Part shown: positions 40,631-46,398 of the stretch, in pieces
Layout: every line of letters starts with the position of its first letter
Numbering within the stretch: position 1 is the stretch's first letter
Assembly: GCA_017413675.1 (NCBI GenBank)
Contig: JAFPSR010000026.1
Coordinates: forward strand, 1 to 46,398
DNA: 46,398 nt
Source: Clostridia bacterium
GTDB lineage: Bacteria; Bacillota_A; Clostridia; Christensenellales; UBA1750
Direction: 5' to 3'
Notes under the pieces: model-generated
What the model saw: the letters and a program-made list of their open reading frames with translations, nothing else
Database searches by the model: none
Told to the model about the DNA's origin: nothing
Made by a program: the position numbers and the translations under genes

Positions 40631-43108
40631 ATGACAGAAAACAACACACAGCATACAAAGCATGTTCCGGATTCTGCCCCGAAGCATAAAAAGAGAATAC
40701 TTCCCCTCCGAATCATTTTTCTTATCCTGCTGGGCGCAGGGATTATTCTCTGGGTTTGGAAAGTCTGCGTTCCCTATTTTCGATTCGTTTCGGCAAATAT
40801 CCACTTTATGTATGGAGAAATGGAAGAAGCATACGAAGCCTACAACAAGATCAGTGATTATAAAGACTGCCGTAAGCGCGCTTTTGCCAGTCTGTTCCAA
40901 ATACAGACAAAACAGTTTGAATTTGCCACCATATATCCCGGGCAGACAATCCTCTGGGGACAATTTGAACAGAATAATGATATTTCAGATGGGATGGAAC
41001 CGATTGAATGGGTTATCCTGGATTCAAACGGAGAATACATCCGCCTGATCAGCAAAGAGATCCTGGATAATCAACCATACAGTACAGAAGGTTCGGAGAA
41101 CAAGTGGGAAACCAGCTCTCTTCGGAAGTGGTTGAATGAAACCTTTTATACTTCTGCATTTGGCCCTGATTTCCAGAAGATGATTACCGCTGATCCGGTC
41201 ACCGGTGATTATGTCTCTATCCTCTCCGCAGAAAATAATCTTTATGAAAAAGACAGCGCGTGGAACTTTTTTGATACTTATGCAGATACCGAATGCGTTG
41301 CAACCGAATATGCCAGAGCAGGCCTTAGCCCAAATAGCCGTGGTTACTGTGACTGGTGGCTGCGGCCCAGTCAACAAAACACGGACAAGGGGGAAATCAT
41401 CTGGAAAGACGGATACATCCTCGACAATACCAATCCGTCTTATCTTTCAGTTGTTGCCAATGCAGGTGTTCGTCCTGTTATCTGGATCAAATTGGATTAT
41501 GCTCCGATATACAGTTCCCCATGGATTGAAGAGCCTGCTTCCGAGGCTCCGGACATTGTCCCGTCCCCCTATGTAGATAAAGCCTGGCATAGGTATCTGC
41601 GTGCAGCCATAACCGACAGCCCGTTGATCGTGGAAGGCTCCGTCCAATTCGTAAGAAAAGCTCTCCTCCCTTCTGATTCCGGAGGCAGGGATATTCCATG
41701 CAGAGATTACACCTTTTCCGTGCTCTCCATACTCTACGGCAGTTATGAGAAAGAAGAAATCTGTGTCCTGGTTCCGGGGAATGCTTCCGTCTATGATTTC
41801 GATATGGGGAAACGATATATACTTTTCCTGAATACAGAGGATCAATATACCAATCCATCTGATCCGACTGCAGATAATCTGTATCAGGCATACCGCATTC
41901 GCTGTCGTTTGTTTGACGACCAAATCAGTCATCTCATCGTCGGTGGATATAATACAGATTATTTTCATGACAACTCTCGCCGCAGAAGGTTGATGACCCG
42001 AAATGACATGCTGGATTTTATCCATGAGATAAAAGGCTGGATGGAACCGGAACAAAATCCGCAGGAACCGGAACAAAATCCACAAGAGCCGGAACCGCCT
42101 CAACAGGAACAGGATCCTGATATGGTCGAAGTCCTGGCTCCTGCTCCGGAAGGCACTGCTCCATTTGTCTCGATTAATGCCGATAATGTCGTGAGTTATC
42201 TGAAGGCCGCACTGACTGACAGCTCCATGGTTGCAGAAGGAATCATCGGATCAAAACGATCTTATCAACCGCATACCTATCCTGATCAGAATAATCCTGT
42301 CCAATGGAATATCTACACATTCAAAATACATCATGTCTTTGCAGGACATCGTGTTGATGATCTGTATCCTCTGCAGGATCAAATAGATCTGCTGGTTCCG
42401 GGCGATAATCCTGCATTGGATTATGAGGTCGGAGGAAGGTATATTGTTGTTGTGAACTCTCCGGATTCCGTCTTCTATCCGTCTGATACACTTATTCTGT
42501 ATCAGGGCTATCAGATCCGCTGTAAACTCAGTGTCGGTGATTCCAACGTCATCCATCACCTGCAGATCGGTGACTTTGCAGCGGATTATCCGAAAACCAA
42601 GCAGGAATTCGAAGCCCTGATTGAAGAAACCGTAGGTTTGGGCGATCGATATTATAATCCAAAGGATTATTATATCCATGAAGATTGGTCCATAGAAAGT
42701 GTTGTCCGGCGCGCCCCGTTAATTGCCCGGGTAACAGTCAGGAATATTATAGGTGAACAGAATCCGGAGACATGGATCTGTCTTTGTACCATACGGGTGC
42801 CAGCCGACGTTTGGGAAGGAGATATTCCGGCTGTCCCTGATCAGGAATTCAAAATCCGGGTTCCCCGGGGAAGTGTGGCGGTAGGGCAGACATATGTGGT
42901 CTGTATCCAGAGGCATGTCGATCAGATCGACAGGGAGGGAAATCCGCTCTGCCTGCAGCCGTATTCCATAGTCGATATACTCGGAAAACCTGCTATCATA
43001 TATGATACCGTCTATGAACCCGCTGCGAAAAATTACTGGGTTTTCCACATAAATGATAAGTGGGCAGTGGATAAAATACAGGCTGCCCTGAAAGCCAGGC
43101 GTCAGTGA
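40631..43108 (+). CDS. large membrane-anchored protein: DUF6273-like domain plus repeated module
   Basis: 825 residues; no known family for the whole. One membrane helix at 23-45 after a basic leader puts the rest outside the cell. A short helical repeat (57-90, YGEMEEAYEAYNKISDYKDC) is followed by a DUF6273-like region at about 106-289 (ILWGQFEQNNDISDGMEPIEW, LRKWLNETFYTSAF, GYCDWWLRP, ANAGVRPVIWI). Then come two clear copies of a module of about 145 residues (322-470 and 522-670) and a degenerate third (685-790). Each copy has D-S-x-L/M-V-x-E-G, a Y-x-F core, then G-x-R-Y-I-V/L. The same module occurs in the two following genes. A Pro/Glu/Gln linker joins copies 1 and 2. Function unknown. 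Confidence 0.8.
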   Translation: MTENNTQHTKHVPDSAPKHKKRILPLRIIFLILLGAGIILWVWKVCVPYFRFVSANIHFMYGEMEEAYEAYNKISDYKDCRKRAFASLFQIQTKQFEFATIYPGQTILWGQFEQNNDISDGMEPIEWVILDSNGEYIRLISKEILDNQPYSTEGSENKWETSSLRKWLNETFYTSAFGPDFQKMITADPVTGDYVSILSAENNLYEKDSAWNFFDTYADTECVATEYARAGLSPNSRGYCDWWLRPSQQNTDKGEIIWKDGYILDNTNPSYLSVVANAGVRPVIWIKLDYAPIYSSPWIEEPASEAPDIVPSPYVDKAWHRYLRAAITDSPLIVEGSVQFVRKALLPSDSGGRDIPCRDYTFSVLSILYGSYEKEEICVLVPGNASVYDFDMGKRYILFLNTEDQYTNPSDPTADNLYQAYRIRCRLFDDQISHLIVGGYNTDYFHDNSRRRRLMTRNDMLDFIHEIKGWMEPEQNPQEPEQNPQEPEPPQQEQDPDMVEVLAPAPEGTAPFVSINADNVVSYLKAALTDSSMVAEGIIGSKRSYQPHTYPDQNNPVQWNIYTFKIHHVFAGHRVDDLYPLQDQIDLLVPGDNPALDYEVGGRYIVVVNSPDSVFYPSDTLILYQGYQIRCKLSVGDSNVIHHLQIGDFAADYPKTKQEFEALIEETVGLGDRYYNPKDYYIHEDWSIESVVRRAPLIARVTVRNIIGEQNPETWICLCTIRVPADVWEGDIPAVPDQEFKIRVPRGSVAVGQTYVVCIQRHVDQIDREGNPLCLQPYSIVDILGKPAIIYDTVYEPAAKNYWVFHINDKWAVDKIQAALKARRQ
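42043..42084 (+). repeat. two tandem 21-bp units coding a Pro/Glu/Gln linker
   Basis: 42043-42063 and 42064-42084 differ at one base; each encodes EPEQNPQ. A degenerate third unit follows. They form the linker between module copies 1 and 2 and could vary in number by slippage. Confidence 0.85.
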
Positions 43109-43147
43109 CCGTTTTTTTCGTCCTGCCATTTTCGAAGGGAGGAAACG

Positions 43148-43750
43148 TTGTTGAAAAGATTGATCCCGCTCCTGTTTTCGGCGCTACTGCTTCTTCTGTC
43201 TGCCTGCGGAAACTCCTCTGCCGGTCAGCCGGCGCCTGTATCCCCACTGCCGACTGCATGTGCTCCGGAAAGTGTTCCATACCATTACTATCCCGGAACC
43301 ACGATTGAAATGCATTTTGAACAGGCTCTTGGCTATCCTCTGGTTCTGGAAGGGACGATTCTCTCCACAAGTCCTGTGCCGGAAGAAGATCACGCCCAAT
43401 ACTACGTCTCCGGATACTACTATGATCTCGAAATCAATAAAATCTATCGGGGCGAATACAGCCAGTCTGTCATCCGGTTTACTTCCACCCGGGAAAAACC
43501 GGCAGATCTTATTGTCGGCAAACGGTATATCGTGTTCCTGCGCGCGGACGAACAAGGAATTTCCCCGAACAGAAAAATATGTTACACAGATCATGTTCCG
43601 CAAATATGCATCGAAATAGACAGCAATAATCCCTCCCTGATTTCCCGGTTCCTGGCAGACAACACACTGCTGGACATCCGGAAAAAGAAGGATTTTCTCA
43701 GAATCCTGGAAGAAGAATACCGCATCTATGCCCCTTTACAGCAACGGTAA
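43148..43750 (+). CDS. lipoprotein with one copy of the shared module
   Basis: 200 residues. The signal peptide ends LLLLSAC (Cys20), so it is lipid-anchored. Residues about 58-190 match the module of the previous protein: YPLVLEGTILS, YYDLEINKIYRGEYSQSVIRF in two blocks, and VGKRYIVFLRADE, then a charged helical end (IRKKKDFLRILEEEYRIY). No ATG fits; the start is one of two adjacent TTG codons (43148 or 43151) after GGGAGGAAACG. It lies 39 nt downstream of the large gene and is probably co-transcribed. Function unknown. Confidence 0.78.
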   Translation: MLKRLIPLLFSALLLLLSACGNSSAGQPAPVSPLPTACAPESVPYHYYPGTTIEMHFEQALGYPLVLEGTILSTSPVPEEDHAQYYVSGYYYDLEINKIYRGEYSQSVIRFTSTREKPADLIVGKRYIVFLRADEQGISPNRKICYTDHVPQICIEIDSNNPSLISRFLADNTLLDIRKKKDFLRILEEEYRIYAPLQQR

Positions 43751-43809
43751 TGCATCTGCAATCCTCCCGGTTTATCCCTGATCCCTGTCCGGTATGAAAG
43801 GCTGCGAAA

Positions 43810-44799
43810 ATGAAAGCTTTCCTGTTTTGGCTCCTGATCTCGATCCTGATTACCTCTGCACCGTCCGATGATCTGCCCTCCCGGGCTGCTGCCGTATCGG
43901 CAGAATCCGTCTTCAGCACAGACACAATATACGGCAGTTTCCTGGGACCCGACACCCGGCCTGCAGAAGCCTCCTTTACGACAAGCATTGTGGATCCTGC
44001 CGCATTCATCAATGATTCCAATTATCACCGTACCCTTCATTCCATGCTGTCCCGCAGCTCCCTGGTTGTGGAAGGTACGGTCCGGTCAGTCGAGGTTCTG
44101 AAAGAAAGGGCCGTGAATAATACTTTTGCAAATATGACATGGTATCTTCTGGAAGATCTGTCCGTTATCGCGGGCAGGTATGAGCAGGATGTCATTCCCG
44201 TAATCGTGGATGATGTTCTCGGTGAATTTCCTTCGTTCACTGTCGGACAGCGCTGTATCATGATCCTGCGGTCTAATGATTCCGTTTTCTATCCTGACGA
44301 GGAACAGATATGGGAATCGGAATACGTCCGGATCGAAGTGGATGCTGCGCATCCTTCCCGCCTCTCCGACTGCCGGCTGTACGGTGTCGAAATCCCCGTA
44401 CATACAAAGAAAGCTTTCACCAGGCTTGTCCGGAAGGCCATCGGTCTGCCGAAGGACTATTATTCCGCGGCAACCCGGTATGTCCATTCTGATCGGGAAT
44501 CGGCAATTCGGAGCGGGTCGGACCTGATCGCCGAAATCTCTGTTACGGAAATCAAGGAGCACAAAAAGGGACAGCTTGCCGAATGCACCTGTACCGTGAA
44601 AAAGGCCCTGAAAGGAAAAAAATACGCAAAGGAAGGGCAAACTGTCCGTATATGGATTCCCGCCGGCAGCATGGAACTCAATCGTTCCTACCAGATATAC
44701 TGTCAGAGACAGGTCCTGTTCCTGGATATTTTCCGCCGTCCGGTTCACAGTGATGCTTTCCAGATCACGTCCAAAAAGAACAGTATCATTCCTCTGTAA
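43810..44799 (+). CDS. exported protein with two copies of the shared module
   Basis: 329 residues. A hydrophobic N-terminus (FLFWLLISILITSA) looks like a signal peptide without a lipobox. Module copy 1 spans about 76-215 (SSLVVEGTVRSVEV, LLEDLSVIAGRYEQDVIPV, VGQRCIMILRSNDSVFYPDE). Copy 2 spans about 230-310 (SGSDLIAEISVTEI, CTVKKALKGKKY, RSYQIYCQRQ). The junction VRKAIGLPKDYY...RYVHSDRESAI parallels ETVGLGDRYY...YIHEDWSIESV of the 825-residue protein, so it is a shortened paralogue of that protein's C-terminal half. The ribosome site (GAAAGG) is weak. A terminator hairpin follows. Function unknown. Confidence 0.78.
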   Translation: MKAFLFWLLISILITSAPSDDLPSRAAAVSAESVFSTDTIYGSFLGPDTRPAEASFTTSIVDPAAFINDSNYHRTLHSMLSRSSLVVEGTVRSVEVLKERAVNNTFANMTWYLLEDLSVIAGRYEQDVIPVIVDDVLGEFPSFTVGQRCIMILRSNDSVFYPDEEQIWESEYVRIEVDAAHPSRLSDCRLYGVEIPVHTKKAFTRLVRKAIGLPKDYYSAATRYVHSDRESAIRSGSDLIAEISVTEIKEHKKGQLAECTCTVKKALKGKKYAKEGQTVRIWIPAGSMELNRSYQIYCQRQVLFLDIFRRPVHSDAFQITSKKNSIIPL

Positions 44800-44831
44800 T
44801 TCTGCTTTATGCTGAACATCGGCCTAAAGCA

Positions 44832-44867
44832 GGAAGCCGGTACATAATCCGTGCCGGCTTCCCTTTT
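44832..44867 (+). terminator. terminator after the exported-protein cluster
   Basis: GGAAGCCGG (44832-44840) pairs with CCGGCTTCC (44854-44862), then CTTTT. It sits between convergent genes; the minus strand lacks a good T run. Confidence 0.82.
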
Positions 44868-46005
44868 ATCCATCTTTTTTCTTCTGATACTGATTCAAAG
44901 CCATCCATTCCGCTTTCAGTTTGCTTCTGCGGTTCACCAGTCCGCGGATCACGCGGTAAAACGGCAGGAACGGCAACAGAACCGGATACCTGATAAACAC
45001 CGGGAACGCGGAGCGTACGGTATCCAGGGGCAGGAATATCCTTCCCAATATGTACCGAACCTTCTGCAACGGTCCGTTCCCATACCGCTCCATGCGGTTT
45101 TTCACACGGTTGCCTATCGTCCCGTACGTTCCGGAAGACAGGATATAATCCAGCATCTCCCGGTCGTTTTCCCCGATCTCTCCTTCACCGAACAAATGGT
45201 CCGCCAGATCCCGGTTCCGTTTCTCGAACTCTGTGAGCCCCAGTTTTTCCAGTTCCCCTTCTACATATTCCCGGTCCAGCGTGTCCCCCTTTTTCATATT
45301 GTACACATAGATGTCCAGCAGGGACCGCAGCCCGGTACCGCCTTCCGAATAATGTTTATATTCATGGGCGATCATATACACGTAGAAATCTTCTTCCCGG
45401 AAGTGAAACCCGAATTCTTTTCCCGGGTCCCGTACCAGCCTGGACTTGACATCCCGGTAATAGTCCGCAAGTGTCTTTTCCTGGCTTTGGTCAAACAGCT
45501 TCCTGTGCATTTCAAAACTGCAGACAGGCTTCTTATAGTAATGGTCATGGACCCCCCTCCCGTTATGGGGATCGGTCTCCATGCCCAGGCTTTCCATCAG
45601 GGGCAGGATATCTTCCGTGCGGGATTCATTATACAGGATATCGTTGTCCGCCATCTGCCGCATCCCGATTCTCGGATACAGGTCCTGCAGGACCGATCCT
45701 TTCATCGGCATATACCAGATACCTGCCTTCTCCAGCGCATCCAGGATCCGCGCCCGTTCCAGGTCCATGGCTGCTGTCTTGCGGACCGCTTTCCCCAGCG
45801 CCTGGGTGAATTCCTCATTCCTGACCCCGGCACTTTCCAGGGCTATCGCGGTAATCCCCTTCAGAAGATGGCGTTCTGCGCTCTGATATACCGCGGAGAG
45901 ATCCATTCCGTCAATCCTGTCCCGGTCCGGGATTTTTCCGTTGACCGCGCACGCGCACAGCCAGGCGATATCCGAAACGGCACGGCGATATTCCTCATTC
46001 GTCAT
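44866..46005 (-). CDS. nucleotidyltransferase-family protein (NTP_transf_5-like)
   Basis: 379 residues. IWYMPMKGSVLQDLYPRIGMRQMADNDIL in two blocks near residue 107 gives the K-G...R-x-x-x-D-x-D/N pattern of this family: a conserved lysine-glycine, then MADND where others have R-DIDIL. HDHYYKK and SFEMHRKLF (EMH) follow, also typical. The C-terminal third is basic. Relatives occur beside peptide-export or polysaccharide ABC transporters; the reaction is unknown. ATG 46005 is chosen because it overlaps the stop of the upstream ABC transporter remnant (11 nt), the expected operon layout. Since that transporter is truncated, the native promoter has probably been lost. Confidence 0.78.
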   Translation of the reverse strand: MTNEEYRRAVSDIAWLCACAVNGKIPDRDRIDGMDLSAVYQSAERHLLKGITAIALESAGVRNEEFTQALGKAVRKTAAMDLERARILDALEKAGIWYMPMKGSVLQDLYPRIGMRQMADNDILYNESRTEDILPLMESLGMETDPHNGRGVHDHYYKKPVCSFEMHRKLFDQSQEKTLADYYRDVKSRLVRDPGKEFGFHFREEDFYVYMIAHEYKHYSEGGTGLRSLLDIYVYNMKKGDTLDREYVEGELEKLGLTEFEKRNRDLADHLFGEGEIGENDREMLDYILSSGTYGTIGNRVKNRMERYGNGPLQKVRYILGRIFLPLDTVRSAFPVFIRYPVLLPFLPFYRVIRGLVNRRSKLKAEWMALNQYQKKKDG

Positions 46006-46219
46006 GACAAACCACCCCGTTCCCTGTAAATTCCAGCACCTTGTCGCAAATCGACAGGACCGCCGGGCGGTGCGTAACGATGACAATGGTCTTATCCGTC
46101 ATATTCCGCAGGTTTTCCAGCAGTCGTTTTTCCGTTTCCGTGTCCAGCGTGCTGGTGGCTTCATCCATCAGGAGGACCGGCCTGCCGGAGAAAACAGCCC
46201 TGGCAATCGCCAGCCGCTG
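45995..46219 (-). pseudogene. ABC transporter 3' remnant (ATPase C-terminal end)
   Basis: About 75 codons that match only the end of an exporter-type ABC ATPase: QRLAIARAVFSGRP, LLMDEATSTLDTETEKRLLENL (Walker B and D-loop, two blocks), then the H-loop IVIVTHRPAVLSICD. Walker A, the Q-loop, the LSGGQ signature and the whole membrane domain are missing. Homology stops at the QR of the signature region (about 46219); beyond it the minus-strand frame reads through the antisense of thuA 3' DNA and a terminator. It cannot be functional as an ATPase. Confidence 0.82.
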
Positions 46220-46238
46220 GTGCGCCAAACAGATCTGA
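46218..46238 (+). pseudogene. displaced thuA 3' end (last six codons and stop)
   Basis: Reads TGG TGC GCC AAA CAG ATC TGA, that is WCAKQI-stop, identical in protein to the end of the thuA gene at 40355-40375 but with GCC for GCA and CAG for CAA. It is on the same strand and followed by a terminator. The preceding DNA belongs to the ABC remnant, with a 2-3 bp overlap at the junction. Confidence 0.8.
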
Positions 46239-46244
46239 TTTCTG
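46218..46244 (+). repeat. thuA 3'-end direct repeat, right copy
   Basis: Counterpart of 40355-40380. Identity continues past the stop codon (TGATT then CTG) apart from one inserted T. The short stretch before it (GCCAGCCGCTGG against GCCATCCTGTGG) is also partly similar, which may be microhomology at the breakpoint. Confidence 0.8.
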
Positions 46245-46258
46245 CAGCGGACAAAAAT

Positions 46259-46292
46259 TTCCGGCATGCGGTTCCCCGCATGCCGGTTTTTT
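46259..46292 (+). terminator. intrinsic terminator after the right thuA copy
   Basis: CCGGCATGCGG (46261-46271), loop TTCC, CCGCATGCCGG (46276-46286), then six T. No intact plus-strand gene lies upstream, so it must once have served the displaced thuA end. Confidence 0.92.
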
Positions 46293-46345
46293 CTTCCAAA
46301 AACCAACCCGGGAGGTGCTGTGCAGAAAAAAGCAAAGAAAAAGTC

Positions 46346-46374
46346 TTGCTTTTCCCTTTTCGATATTATAGAAT
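46346..46374 (+). promoter_or_regulatory. promoter for a gene beyond the window
   Basis: TTGCTT (46346-46351), 17 bp spacer, TAGAAT (46369-46374). The gene it serves begins after 46398. No gene is seen between 46245 and 46398. Confidence 0.6.
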
Positions 46375-46398
46375 GGCATTGGTGAAAACAAACAAATA

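Noticed and set aside
46041..46238. 65-codon plus-strand frame ending WCAKQI as a gene
   Set aside because: All but its last codons are antisense to the ABC remnant; only the tail is thuA-derived.
46218..46244. thuA-tail match as a chance similarity
   Set aside because: Six identical codons plus stop in frame, only synonymous differences, identity beyond the stop and a terminator after each copy are too much for chance.
1..46398. CRISPR arrays, tRNA or rRNA genes, insertion sequences, phage genes
   Set aside because: Looked for on both strands by eye; no regularly spaced repeats, no cloverleaf with TTCRA-type T-arm in the gaps, and no transposase or integrase protein was recognised.

Overview
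The window looks like chromosome of a GC-rich anaerobic Firmicute (Clostridia, possibly a rumen or gut lineage near Christensenellales/Aristaeellaceae). This placement is inferred from T-box leaders on tRNA synthetase genes, lipoprotein-type binding proteins, LplB/LplC-type sugar permeases, DUF1292 and DUF5685 proteins, an oxygen-sensitive class I fumarase and AGGAGG-type ribosome sites. No rRNA, tRNA, CRISPR array, insertion sequence or integrase was seen.

Layout. 1-2814 (-): SNF2 helicase, cut by the window edge. 3056-4273: GT-C-like membrane protein. 4801-6774: orphan pair of sugar ABC permeases. 6996-10414: a DUF362 protein, then a possible polysaccharide lyase. 10499-13243 (-): a short alanyl-tRNA synthetase behind a T-box, then a Ca2+/Na+ antiporter. 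13702-15600: two-subunit fumarase plus an acetyltransferase. 15667-19057: DUF1292 protein, HisRS, DUF5685 and a J-domain protein. 19118-20522 (-): Zur-like repressor and ZnuA-like lipoprotein behind a palindromic operator. 20709-25476: GlnRS, a SemiSWEET-like protein, GluRS and the CCA-adding enzyme. 25560-26990: purine permease. 27060-32049: cobalamin-riboswitch leader, BtuF-BtuC-BtuD importer, YbaK deacylase and a lipase-like hydrolase. 32123-34141 (-): acetyltransferase and SerRS with its own T-box. 34471-40375: probable four-carbon acid-sugar locus (PdxA family, DUF1537 kinase, LarA homologue, TIM-barrel isomerase, phosphoesterase, ThuA).

The last 6 kb differ. From about 40.4 kb the DNA is visibly richer in A+T. 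It holds three adjacent genes for exported proteins that share a repeated, unrecognised module; the first also carries a DUF6273-like domain. These are followed on the other strand by a nucleotidyltransferase-family gene and the 3' stub of an ABC transporter. The block is bounded by two copies of the 3' end of thuA. The complete gene ends at 40375. A second copy of its last six codons and stop lies at 46218-46238, differing only by synonymous changes, and each copy is followed by an intrinsic terminator. This looks like a cargo block inserted at the 3' end of thuA, or what is left of a larger rearrangement, and is the most notable structure in the window.

Much of the rest concerns translation and its fidelity (AlaRS, HisRS, GlnRS, GluRS, SerRS, CCA addition, YbaK editing). 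Two of these genes are controlled by tRNA-sensing leaders. Metal and cofactor supply is controlled by a Zur-type operator and a B12 leader.
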